Shown: piece after piece, positions 40,601 to 47,889 of the stretch | Layout: each line of letters starts with the position of its first letter | Position numbering within the stretch: the first letter of the stretch is position 1 | DNA from: Paenibacillaceae bacterium | GTDB taxonomy: Bacteria > Bacillota > Bacilli > Paenibacillales > NBRC-103111 | Assembly: GCA_029256185.1 (NCBI GenBank) | Contig: JAQSYI010000003.1 | Span: 1-64,000 of the forward strand | Direction of reading: 5' to 3' | Length of the DNA: 64,000 bases | Notes under the pieces: generated by a model | Seen by the model: only the letters and a program-made list of their open reading frames with translations | Databases searched by the model: none | Told to the model about the DNA's origin: nothing | Program-made: the position numbers and the translations under genes

Positions 40601-41767
40601 ATCAACCAGTGGAGATACAACGAATTCAGCATCAGCATTCAGGCGGGATTGCTCTATTCGGTGATGGCCCTGAGCGCTTCCCAGAGCGGTTCTGTCGGCG
40701 GGGTCAGCCTTCCGGCCCTCCCTGTAACCTCTCCGGTCATCGGCGATTATGTGACCGGACCGGTGACGGTGTTCGCCGAGCCGCAGGCCGCCATGGCCGC
40801 CATGGACTACCGGGTGGACGGCGGATACGAGCCCATGGCCATATCCGGGAGCGCCTATGCCGCCCAATACGATACCACGGCGCTGGCCCCCTACACCAAC
40901 AAGCGGGTCTATGTCAGGGGGACTGCGGCCGATGGCCAATCCACCTACAGCGCCGCCCATTTCACCGTGGCGCCGCCGCTGCCTGATCCGGATCATCCGC
41001 TGCTCTACGATGATTTCAACAACCAGGGTACCTGGGGAACCGCCAAGCTGGGCTGGGTCAACTGGTACAATCAGGATGGGGGAACAGGGGCGTTTCTGCA
41101 GACGGCGGAGGACGGCCGGACCGTCGGGAAGTTCACCCAGACTACCAGCTCCACCAAGTCCCAGGCCAAGTTCGAGCCGTGGAAGGACCGGGTGGACCTG
41201 TCGGGGTACCGCTATCTGACGGTGGTGATGAAGAATCCCGGCTATCCCGGCCTGCAGATGAAGATCACCGGCTCCGGCGGCTATATCTCCGTCCCTGCGG
41301 AGTGGACCACCTTTCACTTCGATCTGGACCAGTCCGCCACGCTGGACAAAAAGTCCGTTCATCTGGAGCTGTGGCTGAAGCAGACCACGGGGGTTCCGGG
41401 GGAGCTGTGGGTTGACGAGATCTATGCGTCCAACCAGCTTGCAGGCACGGCTCCGGTTCTGACGGATACCGCGTTGAATGCGCAATCCGGGGATACGGAT
41501 ACGCTCTTCACCTTCAGCGCTACCTACCGGGATGCAGACAACCAGAAGCCCCACCGGGTCCAGGTGGTAATCGACGGAGTCATCCGGGATATGGCGGAGC
41601 TGGACACGACGGATACCACTTACGCCGACGGCAAGCGGTACACCTATTCCGGCAAGCTGGGCAACGGCATCCATTCCTACTACTTCCGCACAACCGACCA
41701 CCACGGGGGTAGTGTCCACCGTTCTGCAGACCGGCCCGGTTGTGAGTCCGCCCGCGGCCCCGGCTGA
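37676..41767 (+). CDS. Multidomain GH9 glucanase, frameshifted near its 3' end
   Basis: The open part encodes 1363 residues. Signal peptide 1-47 (AVGA) is followed by a beta-sandwich module at about 55-200 (LYDDFSGGGTF...NWYNQSGGTGTF), an Ig/bacterial linker module at about 210-320 and a further sandwich domain at 325-455. A CelD_N-like Ig domain (INVSQAGYG, about 458) precedes the GH9 catalytic barrel, with WFDAGDYGKYG near 605 and the general-acid Glu in WRYNEFSISIQ near 983. The first sandwich module and its Ig partner are repeated at about 1106-1350. The frame then runs into 20 odd residues and stops. A one-base change in a G5 run at 41705-41709 would join it to the frame that continues to 42350. 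GGGAGG precedes ATG 37676. Confidence 0.88.
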   Translation: MIPNMHPSFRTGRGRRTLRYRGRIQQVLSLLLAAVLLLSIPLPAVGAVAPLPGPSYPMLYDDFSGGGTFKQNWANWYNQSGGTGTFAKTTVEERAVGRFTQTPASAYSWAKFEPQHDNGNFNGYQYVTVVMKNPGYPDARIRMGISDGTHDYTLTGDWISVPGEWTSFHFDLDQFPVLNKKSIHFSIWLKQNGGQYGEILIDSISGSSQAAGSAPVLSAAGVSSSSGDANTRFTFGAVYTDADNDPPFAVQMVLNDSTVYDMDEVDRGDFNYADGKAYTLSARLPAGNHTYYLRAADGYNDQTATAGQPLAVAAVAQIVDMNDSTAVMGHNRLEYTGSGWQYTAAPAGSYGSDQHESGTADGTAVFTFVGTKVQLYGAKDPSYGIAAISLDGGEELNADSYGAARQENTLLYTSPELPNGLHTLKVRVTGLSNPASTGARISIDRINAAVYTGSLVDSINVSQAGYGAADHKPATVTAVAPLTDLTYKVMNGTATVSTGMMKDEGVVWGKQVYSLDFSQVTQTGSGFTIVSNGASSYPFPVQTNLWNSYKDEMTAFYRLQRSTDTSVAYPAGYSDIAPSVKIFHPDSFLDDAVAADGTHYDLTGGWFDAGDYGKYGGNQWVTGEIALAYLRNAGSAQVQYDHDGNGIPDLLDEARFGSEYLLKFADQMGGAIYNIKNYTSFQHPEKATDNIVGTADDPTLRELCVGGSGKAAGALAATARAINHAIANGRIASGKIAEMQAFSAEIASAALPFYQFALNYEGPDPGSYTTTGGIPNTLLWAETELYLLTGDSAYKDAAAARIAELAPGDLRSTNYWDMRPMTLTEFYPVADAATQAHIHSILKKQMEYFITSLDDTPYGVLDEFSAFGVNEPLASYIGDALRYNQLFPDPAVMKAAMKGLYWIFGNNPWNKSWVSGIGTDYVRYLHTRLDEESRSTANRGVVLPGAMVAGPNMKDTKDRTSVSPWYQDRPFLEDDINQWRYNEFSISIQAGLLYSVMALSASQSGSVGGVSLPALPVTSPVIGDYVTGPVTVFAEPQAAMAAMDYRVDGGYEPMAISGSAYAAQYDTTALAPYTNKRVYVRGTAADGQSTYSAAHFTVAPPLPDPDHPLLYDDFNNQGTWGTAKLGWVNWYNQDGGTGAFLQTAEDGRTVGKFTQTTSSTKSQAKFEPWKDRVDLSGYRYLTVVMKNPGYPGLQMKITGSGGYISVPAEWTTFHFDLDQSATLDKKSVHLELWLKQTTGVPGELWVDEIYASNQLAGTAPVLTDTALNAQSGDTDTLFTFSATYRDADNQKPHRVQVVIDGVIRDMAELDTTDTTYADGKRYTYSGKLGNGIHSYYFRTTDHHGGSVHRSADRPGCESARGPG
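41705..41709 (+). other. G5 run at the frameshift point
   Basis: Five G residues in CCACGGGGGTAGTG. Removing one G restores HHGVVSTVLQTGPVV and links the two frames. The change could be a sequencing error, a real disruption or a slippery tract. Confidence 0.65.
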
Positions 41768-42350
41768 AGTCCTGCTGGAGGCGGAAAACCTGCAGGTAAC
41801 AGCCATCTCCGCCGGAGACAGCCACTCCCTGCGGTCGGACCTGAAGCTGAGCGGGGGAAGAGGGGATAATTTTGCCGCCAACGGAGTCAACGATTTTATC
41901 GAATACCGGCTGAGTGTGGACAACAATGTCTATAGCAGCGTATACGGCAGCGTGACTGGCGGGGTGTACGGAGAAAGCCTGTACGGGAGCATCCTGTACG
42001 GCGACGCCTCGGGCGATAACGTCCAGGACGGCAACGGCGTGTACACCGACGGTGTAACCGGCAGCGTTTATGGCAACGGCGTATCCGGCGGAGTGTACAA
42101 TGTGAAAATCAGAGTGATGAAAAGCGATGACAGGGGCATCTACCGGCTGTCGGTAAATGGGGTTGACGTAAGCCAGGCGGTGGACAATTATGCCTTGCCC
42201 TCCTCCAATGTCTACCAGGAGATCGATCTGGGCACAGTCAGCCTGACCTCACCGGGAGACCAGCTTTTCCGGTTCACCTGCACCGGCAAGAACGGCTCCA
42301 GCAAGGGATACCGGCTGGTGCTGGATTATATCAAGCTCACGCGGCAGTAG
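41710..42350 (+). pseudogene. Displaced 3' part of the GH9 gene: CBM35/CBM6-like module
   Basis: About 213 residues in the +1 frame relative to the GH9 gene. After a Pro-rich linker (VSPPAAPAEV) comes a carbohydrate-binding module of the CBM6/CBM35 type: VLLEAENL at the start, GGRGDNFAANGVNDFIEYRL, GVYNVKIRVMKSDDRG and a closing YRLVLDYIKL strand. A stretch of about 52 residues rich in Tyr, Gly, Ser and Val (VYGSV, VYGES, ILYGD) is inserted between EYRLSV and GVYNVKIRV, where related modules have a short turn. There is no ribosome binding site of its own, so it is listed as the disconnected end of the upstream gene. Confidence 0.7.
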
Positions 42351-42384
42351 GTTTATCCATATTTATACGTTCTAAGATTTTAAG

Positions 42385-42433
42385 AAAGAAAATCCCCGGG
42401 CGGGTGTGAGGCGCCGCTTGGGGATTTTCTTTT
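42385..42433 (+). terminator. Terminator after the GH9 gene
   Basis: Stem AAAGAAAATCCCC (42385-42397) / GGGGATTTTCTTT (42420-42432), with the T-rich 3' arm continuing into TTTT. Confidence 0.85.
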
Positions 42434-42523
42434 GCTGTAGTATTTCACAAATGCTAAAATCTGTGTAGAATAAATAAGGAGTTCTATATACCATTGTCTT
42501 GACTGAAAGGGGAAGGAACAGAC

Positions 42524-43585
42524 TTGGACAAGAAGAGATACAACCTGGTCATCGTAGGCTATGGCGGAATGGGCAACCACCACAACAAATTGATTCAGCC
42601 CATCGAGCAGCTTCAGGTCGCCGGCGTATACGATATTATGCCGCACCGCATGGAATTGGCCCGCTCTCAGGAACTGAACGGTTATGGCAGCCTGGATGAG
42701 GTATTGGCCGATGAAGCAGTGGACGGAATCGTAATCGCTACTCCCAACGATGTCCACAAGGAAATCGCCATCCGGGCGCTGGAAGCCGGCAAGCATGTCA
42801 TCTGTGAGAAGCCCGTTACCATAACCAGTGGGGATCTGCTGGAAATTGTGGCTGCAGCGGACAAGGCCCAGCGGATTTTCACCGTGCATCAGAACCGCCG
42901 TTGGGATTCGGATTTTCTGATCATCAAGGATCTGGTGGAGAAGAAAAAAGTGGGCGAGGTCTTCCATGTGGAATCCCGCGTTCAAGGCGGAAACGGCATT
43001 CCCGGCGATTGGCGCCAGCTTAAGGCCTACGGCGGCGGCATGCTGCTGGACTGGGGCGTGCATCTGCTGGACCAGTTGCTGCTGCTCACCGACAGCAAGA
43101 TCGAGAGTATAAAGGCCGATCTGAGCACGGTGCTGGGCACGGAAGTGGATGACGGGTTTACCACTATCATTAAGTTCAAGGATGGCCTGTCCGCCTTGAT
43201 TGAGGTGGGCACCACCAATTATATCAAGCTGCCGCGCTGGTATGTGAAGGGGACGGAAGGAACTGCCGTGATCCGCGATTGGGATCTGAGCGGCGAGATT
43301 GTCCGCACCAACCCGGATGTAGCCAAGGTGGAGCCGCAGCCGATTCAGGCCGGACAAGGCCTCACCAAGACCATGGCGCCGCCGTCGTCCAAATCAACCC
43401 TGAAGCTGCCTATTGAGAAGGTAGATCCGCCGGCACAAAGCTTCTACGATAATTTCGTCGCCTTACTGGAAGGGCGCTCCGCCCAGATCGTCAAGAATGA
43501 CCAAGTACACCGGGTGCTGCGCCTGATCGAGACCATCTTCGACGCGGCCAATACCCAGACGGTGATCAAAGACATTGATCTGTAA
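42524..43585 (+). CDS. Gfo/Idh/MocA-family NAD(P)-dependent oxidoreductase
   Basis: A 353-residue sugar or inositol dehydrogenase-like protein. It has an N-terminal Rossmann fold with IVGYGGMGNHH, and the family motif CEKPVT with its catalytic-site Lys at about residue 97. A C-terminal beta-sheet domain follows, with GGGMLLDWGVHLLDQLL supplying the Asp-His substrate contacts. The family oxidises hydroxyl groups of sugars or derivatives. The TTG start at 42524 is about 8 bases after GGGGAAGG. It is flanked by terminators on both sides, so it is transcribed alone. The substrate is unknown. Confidence 0.9.
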   Translation: MDKKRYNLVIVGYGGMGNHHNKLIQPIEQLQVAGVYDIMPHRMELARSQELNGYGSLDEVLADEAVDGIVIATPNDVHKEIAIRALEAGKHVICEKPVTITSGDLLEIVAAADKAQRIFTVHQNRRWDSDFLIIKDLVEKKKVGEVFHVESRVQGGNGIPGDWRQLKAYGGGMLLDWGVHLLDQLLLLTDSKIESIKADLSTVLGTEVDDGFTTIIKFKDGLSALIEVGTTNYIKLPRWYVKGTEGTAVIRDWDLSGEIVRTNPDVAKVEPQPIQAGQGLTKTMAPPSSKSTLKLPIEKVDPPAQSFYDNFVALLEGRSAQIVKNDQVHRVLRLIETIFDAANTQTVIKDIDL

Positions 43586-43610
43586 ACTATAGGGCCGCTA
43601 CAAGCGGATA

Positions 43611-43669
43611 AGGACGCTTCTCCCAAGGTTATGAAGGGTATACCTTGGCTGTGGGATGGGGCGTCTTTT
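43611..43669 (+). terminator. Terminator after the oxidoreductase gene
   Basis: Nested hairpin: outer arms AGGACGC and GCGTCT, inner arms CCAAGGT and ACCTTGG, then TTTT. Confidence 0.7.
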
Positions 43670-43713
43670 CCCTTGATTCTTAATTGCGCAGCTTGCAACG
43701 GAGGGTTAACATC

Positions 43714-44979
43714 TTGGGACAACATGAACATACCAATGCCCGCGGCGCTTCTGCTTCCGGCAGGTACAACTATGCCGTTTTGCTCGTTGTAGTGTTTGGG
43801 GGCTTCCTCGTATTTGGATTTTCCGAGAACATCAAGGGACCCGCAATCCCCCGGATTCAGGCGGATTTCGGTCTGGATGAGATGCAATTGGGCCTGCTGC
43901 TGGCGCTGAATTCCCTAGGCTATCTGGTTGCTTGCTCGTACACCGGCGCTTTGACCCGGCGAATCGGCATCAAGCTGACGGGGATTCTCGCCTTCGGCTC
44001 CATGGCTGTTTCAGGAGTGCTCATGTATGTGTCGGCCAATTATGCCTTTCTGTCCCTGTCCTACTTCCTGATGTATATCGGCAACGGGATGCTGGAGATC
44101 GGCCTTGCGATTATGGCGGCAAGAATCTTTACGAAGAACACAGGCACCATGATGAATCTGTCCCATTTTTTCTACGGGCTCAGTTCCACCGTGGCTCCTA
44201 TCTTTGCCTCGTCCATGATGGGCTGGCATATAGCAGGGGGAGAGTTGGGCTGGAGGGGCATGTATCTGGTCATGCTTTCCTTGTCCATTCTGCCGATCAT
44301 CCCTTCCGTCATCGGCAGGTTTCCGCAGGATCAGGCAGAAGCAGGCAACAGAATTTCCTTTAAGAGCTATGTGCGGGATCCTATCGCCTGGTTGATCATT
44401 GCCGTTCTGTCCTTCGGGGTGGTATCCGAGCTTGCGGTGGGCAGTTGGCTGGTCAATTATCTGGAGAAAGCCTACGGCTGGAGCGCCCAGTCCGCATCGT
44501 GGATGCTTTCTGCCTTTTTCCTGTTCTTTATGCTGTCCCGCCTGTTCGTGGGGCCAATTACGGACAAGATTGGATATACACTGTCGATCATGATCTTCTC
44601 GGGCTTTGCCGGACTATGCAGCCTGGCAGCTGTGATTATCGGGGAACAAGCCGCAATCTTGTTTGCTGTAGCCGGGATCGGCATCGCTCCGGTCTATCCC
44701 ACCGTGATGGCACTCTTGGCCAAGCGCTATCCCCATGGAACCGATGTAGCTATCACCTTCACGGTCACGCTCATGGGAATAGCCAGCGTAATCGGCAACG
44801 TACTGATTGGGGTGATCATCGATGGAGTCCGCTCCATGGCAGCCCGCTGGGATACGGGGGACGGCCAACTGCTTGGTCTCCAGGCAGGCTATGTTTTCAT
44901 TGCCCTGATGGCGCTTCTGTGCTCAGGCGCATGTGTCATTCTCTATGGCATCATGCGCAGGAATAAGGAAGTGCTGTAA
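43714..44979 (+). CDS. MFS transporter (sugar-phosphate/fucose permease-like)
   Basis: A 421-residue permease of the major facilitator superfamily with about 12 hydrophobic helices. The loop between helices 2 and 3 reads YTGALTRRIGIKLTG, a form of the MFS signature, and a second such loop is FVGPITDKIGYTLS in the C-terminal half. The GFSENIKGPAIPRIQADFGL segment resembles FucP/GlcP-type sugar transporters. The TTG at 43714, about 8 bases after GGAGGG, is preferred to the frame's earlier TTG at 43684. The substrate is not determined; a sugar used by the neighbouring dehydrogenase is plausible. Confidence 0.87.
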   Translation: MGQHEHTNARGASASGRYNYAVLLVVVFGGFLVFGFSENIKGPAIPRIQADFGLDEMQLGLLLALNSLGYLVACSYTGALTRRIGIKLTGILAFGSMAVSGVLMYVSANYAFLSLSYFLMYIGNGMLEIGLAIMAARIFTKNTGTMMNLSHFFYGLSSTVAPIFASSMMGWHIAGGELGWRGMYLVMLSLSILPIIPSVIGRFPQDQAEAGNRISFKSYVRDPIAWLIIAVLSFGVVSELAVGSWLVNYLEKAYGWSAQSASWMLSAFFLFFMLSRLFVGPITDKIGYTLSIMIFSGFAGLCSLAAVIIGEQAAILFAVAGIGIAPVYPTVMALLAKRYPHGTDVAITFTVTLMGIASVIGNVLIGVIIDGVRSMAARWDTGDGQLLGLQAGYVFIALMALLCSGACVILYGIMRRNKEVL

Positions 44980-45030
44980 GGTTTCTTAAGCGAAATCCAT
45001 AGGAATTCATAATGGGAAGGAGGATTTGAT

Positions 45031-45486
45031 TTGGAAATAAGACCTGACAATTTGACCGGCAGCCAAGTCATGGCCTTGATTAAGGAGCATCTTCACAATA
45101 TGAGCTTGGATACGCCTCCGGAGAGTGTGCATGCCCTGGGGCTGGACGAGCTGAAAAAACCGGAAATTACCTTCTGGACCGTTTGGGAGCAAGACGAGCT
45201 GCTGGGCTGCGGTGCGCTGAAAGAGCTGGATTCGGAACACGGGGAGATAAAATCCATGAGGACTGTTATCTCCCGGCGCAAGCAGGGCATCGCCAGAAAG
45301 ATGCTGGAGCACATCCTTGCGGAAGCACAGCGCCGCGGCTACCGGCGGCTGAGTCTGGAGACAGGCTCCATGGATTCCTTCGCGCCGGCCAGAAACCTGT
45401 ATGCCGGGATGGGTTTTCAAGCCTGCAGTCCTTTTGCCGATTATACCGATGATCCAAACAGTGTGTACATGACCAAAGAATTATGA
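45031..45486 (+). CDS. GNAT N-acetyltransferase
   Basis: A 151-residue acetyltransferase of the GNAT fold. The central ELLGCGALKEL strand pair, the acetyl-CoA pyrophosphate loop in SRRKQGIARKMLEHIL (a variant of Q/RxxGxG/A) and the RNLYAGMGF motif near the C-terminus are visible. The opening MEIRPDNLTGSQVMALIKEH is typical of the YafP/ElaA-like small GNATs in Bacillales. The TTG start follows AAGGAGG. It lies 51 bases after the MFS gene and may be co-transcribed, ending at the hairpin at 45516. The acceptor is unknown. Confidence 0.9.
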   Translation: MEIRPDNLTGSQVMALIKEHLHNMSLDTPPESVHALGLDELKKPEITFWTVWEQDELLGCGALKELDSEHGEIKSMRTVISRRKQGIARKMLEHILAEAQRRGYRRLSLETGSMDSFAPARNLYAGMGFQACSPFADYTDDPNSVYMTKEL

Positions 45487-45515
45487 GATGCTTTTTTGTC
45501 AAGTGAACCTCTGAT

Positions 45516-45554
45516 TGCCCTTAAGGAAGCTATCCTTCCCAGGGGCATTTTTTT
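45516..45554 (+). terminator. Terminator after the GNAT gene
   Basis: TGCCC and AAGGA pair with TCCTT and GGGGCA around AGCTA, followed by seven T residues. Confidence 0.75.
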
Positions 45555-45747
45555 GTTTTGTGATGGATAGAGGAGTGTTTGTTCACATTATATACATATT
45601 CTATTGGTGCAATAAAATAATTTTATCGAAAGCGAAAACAGTCGAAAAAAGTTGCATCACGCTTTATGTAATAAAACATAACATGACAATTGACTCCTGG
45701 TACGGTTGGTGTTAATTTATAACAATGAATCCGCCGGATTTCGGCAA
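45555..45747. other. AT-rich gap, no gene seen
   Basis: AT-rich sequence before the 2-hydroxyacid dehydrogenase gene. It probably holds that gene's promoter, but no box is convincing. A candidate 66-residue frame at 45515-45715 lacks coding character. Confidence 0.4.
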
Positions 45748-45840
45748 ATGCCGCTTCGCCGGCAAGGAACTCAAAACTAGGCTGATGCTTACGAAGCGAG
45801 TTTTTCGCCAATGCCGCTTCGCCGGCAAGGAACTCAAAAC
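45748..45840. repeat. 63-bp-spaced repeat module upstream of the dehydrogenase gene
   Basis: A 30-base block starting ATGCCGCTTCGCCGGCAAGG occurs at 45748 and 45811. Between them lies TGATGCTTACGAAGCGAG followed by TTTTTC at 45783, the same lead sequence as in the doubled hairpin at 23287-23414. The module ends right before the AGGGGG ribosome binding site. Confidence 0.75.
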
Positions 45841-45857
45841 TTTTAGGGGGCGCCACC

Positions 45858-46892
45858 ATGAACCGCCAGACTATTCTTTACTTTGATCCCATGACCGAGG
45901 ATATGAAGGAGCTGCTCCGGTCACAGCTGCCTTCCGGATACGACTTGTATTTCTGGGATGAGCAGAATGATGTATCTAAGCCAAAGGTTTTGGCGCAAGC
46001 CAAGTATCTGATGGCCACTGTATTTCCGATCACTGGAGAAATGATTCGCGCAGCCGGCCAAACACGGCATATCCAAAAATGCGGAGTCGGTCTGGACAAC
46101 ATTGACATGAACACAGCCTCCGGACATGGTATCTCCGTTTCCAATATTCCCGGCTGCAATGCGGTATGCGTAGCTGAGTTGACTGTCATGTTCATCCTGT
46201 CGCTATACCGCAAGCTGCCTTATGCCAATAACCGCACCAAACAAGGAGAGTGGCTGACCTGGGCGCTACGCCCGGATTCCTTCGAGATGAGAGGAAAAAC
46301 CCACGGTCTGGTGGGCATGGGACATGTGGGCTGGGAGACGGCGCTCCGCTCCAAAGCCATGGGAACAAGCATCGTTTATTATGATAAGAACCGGTTGCCA
46401 CTTGAGAAAGAAGTGGAACTCAATGCCGAATTCTTGGGGCTTGAGCAATTGCTGCAAAAGTCAGATATCATAAGCGTGCACGTGCCGCTGCTGCCGGCTA
46501 CCAAGGGTCTTATCAATTCCGCTTCATTCAAGCTCATGAAGCCTAACGCCGTGTTGATCAACGTGGCACGTGGAGGTGTGGTAGATGAGGCGGCTTTGTA
46601 TGAGGCGCTGGTGAATGGCGAAATCAAGGGAGCGGCTGTCGACGTCTGGGAGCAAGAACCGGTCAACCCTGCACATCCGCTGCTTACGCTGGAGCAGGTG
46701 ATCGCTACCCCCCATATCGGTGGAGGAACCCGTGACACACTTATACATGTATACCATGAGGCCTTCAATAACATTCAGCGGGTCGAACACGGATTGGAGC
46801 CATTGTATGCGGGCAACATGGAACTGCTAAGAAGCTACGCCGCCGTGGCTGCAACCAAGCAAACCTTGAAGCAAGTCGAAGTAAGCTTTTGA
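45858..46892 (+). CDS. D-isomer-specific 2-hydroxyacid dehydrogenase
   Basis: A 344-residue NAD-dependent dehydrogenase of the SerA/phosphoglycerate-dehydrogenase family (PF00389, PF02826). It has the N-terminal KCGVGLDNID, the cofactor motif GLVGMGHVGWETA near residue 151, the conserved Arg in LINVARGGVVDE, the Glu in WEQEPV and the catalytic His in TPHIGGGT. No C-terminal ACT domain is present, so it is more like a hydroxypyruvate or D-lactate-type enzyme than classical SerA. AGGGGG precedes the ATG. The last codons (LKQVEVSF) fall in the first unit of a 23-bp tandem repeat that continues past the stop. Confidence 0.9.
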   Translation: MNRQTILYFDPMTEDMKELLRSQLPSGYDLYFWDEQNDVSKPKVLAQAKYLMATVFPITGEMIRAAGQTRHIQKCGVGLDNIDMNTASGHGISVSNIPGCNAVCVAELTVMFILSLYRKLPYANNRTKQGEWLTWALRPDSFEMRGKTHGLVGMGHVGWETALRSKAMGTSIVYYDKNRLPLEKEVELNAEFLGLEQLLQKSDIISVHVPLLPATKGLINSASFKLMKPNAVLINVARGGVVDEAALYEALVNGEIKGAAVDVWEQEPVNPAHPLLTLEQVIATPHIGGGTRDTLIHVYHEAFNNIQRVEHGLEPLYAGNMELLRSYAAVAATKQTLKQVEVSF

Positions 46893-46990
46893 AGCAAGTC
46901 GAAGTAAGCCTTTGAAGCAAGTCGAAGTAAGCCTTTGAGGCAAGTCGAAGTAAGCCTTTGAAGCAAGTCGATGCAAGGCCTTGAGGCAAG
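46863..46990. repeat. 23-bp tandem repeat overlapping a gene end
   Basis: Five to six units of GAAGCAAGTCGAAGTAAGCC plus TTT, the last units diverged. The first unit encodes the C-terminus and stop of the dehydrogenase. Confidence 0.85.
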
Positions 46991-47084
46991 TCAATTCTGC
47001 TGCCGTCTATGACGGAAGGGAAGAGGAGCATCTATACCTATCCTGGGTTCTTTTGGACACTCTCCCCTTGGCTCAGGAAATGAT

Positions 47085-47275
47085 ACCAACCCAGATGAGG
47101 CCCTTTTTGAATCAGGTAAATGATACCACCAGATGAGGCCCTTTTTGAAAAAGGCAACTCAAAAGAGGGCCTCTCAGTATCAGATAAATCAAAAGGGGGC
47201 CTCTTTGTATCAGGTAAATCAAAATGGAGTCAGGTAAATCAAAATGGAGCCTCTTTGTATCAGGTAAAATATCCA
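47085..47275. repeat. Degenerate tandem repeats in the 1-kb gene-free stretch
   Basis: Two copies of CCAGATGAGGCCCTTTTTGA (47091 and about 47129) are followed by three units of the type TCAGGTAAATCAAAA, GGAGCCTCTTTGTA with a period near 38 bases. The 46893-47500 region holds no gene. Confidence 0.7.
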
Positions 47276-47296
47276 ATAGGTCTCCGGAGGTTTCTT

Positions 47297-47341
47297 GATC
47301 TCTCTTATCTCTCTTATCTCTCTTGATCTCTTGATCTCTCT
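47297..47341. repeat. Simple repeat TCTCTTA/TCTCTTGA
   Basis: Short pyrimidine-rich units (ATCTCTCTT) repeated about five times. Confidence 0.8.
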
Positions 47342-47502
47342 GCAGGCCTTTCTCCTGATTGAAGGGGATAGTATCCGGAGGATAGGAAGACTGCTATAAC
47401 CAGCCGATTTACTTCATTGATTTAAAGCGTTAATTTATTAAATTAATAATAAAGTGATCATGCAACTTGCATACCCGTATTATTTTCTTTTTCTAAAAGG
47501 CC

Positions 47503-47532
47503 TTGACTTTTCCGTAATGACTTAGGTAATAT
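47503..47532 (+). promoter_or_regulatory. Promoter of thrS
   Basis: -35 TTGACT (47503-47508), 18-base spacer, -10 TAATAT (47527-47532), directly in front of the T-box leader. Confidence 0.65.
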
Positions 47533-47539
47533 TATTGCC

Positions 47540-47850
47540 AAGTCACATATTCAGGCGTTGACCAAAGACATGATTTCTCCTACGGACAGTCCAGAGAGAG
47601 AAGCGAAAGCTGAAAGCTTCTCCAGCAACCGGCGGGAAGTTACCCCTTTGCAGCCGTGGCGTTGAACCCGTGATCTGATCTCATGGCAGTAAGCGTCACC
47701 GTCTTATCCCCGATAACGGATACCAATAAGGGTCTTGCAGCTGTATGCTTGGGTGATCAGTCCAAGTGTGTCGTGCCAGGCTGAATTAGGGTGGAACCAC
47801 GAGCTTAAACGCACTCGTCCCTTTGGGGAAGAGAGGCGTTTTTTTTGCGT
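47540..47850 (+). ncRNA. T-box riboswitch leader of thrS
   Basis: A leader of about 310 bases. The conserved T-box AGGGTGGAACCACG is at 47788-47801, and its UGGN bulge would pair with the ACCA end of uncharged tRNA-Thr. A terminator follows: AACGC, CTC, TCCC pairs with GGGGA, GAG, GGCGTT (47808-47840), then a T8 run. A purine-rich AGAGAGAAGCGAAAGCTGAA lies near the 5' end, as in stem I. I could not assign the specifier codon with certainty. Confidence 0.92.
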
Positions 47851-47889
47851 TCCCGTTATCTGATAATATCAGGAAAAGGAGGCTAAATC

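Noticed and set aside
40109..41926. 605-residue minus-strand frame under the GH9 gene
   Set aside because: Antisense shadow of a GC-rich coding region; the plus strand carries clear GH9 and binding-module motifs.
45515..45715. 66-residue plus-strand frame after the GNAT gene
   Set aside because: Begins inside the terminator hairpin, hydrophobic AT-rich composition, no ribosome binding site.
46765..47031. Minus-strand frame with LLRLASKAYFD-like repeats
   Set aside because: Product of the 23-bp tandem array; no start signals.
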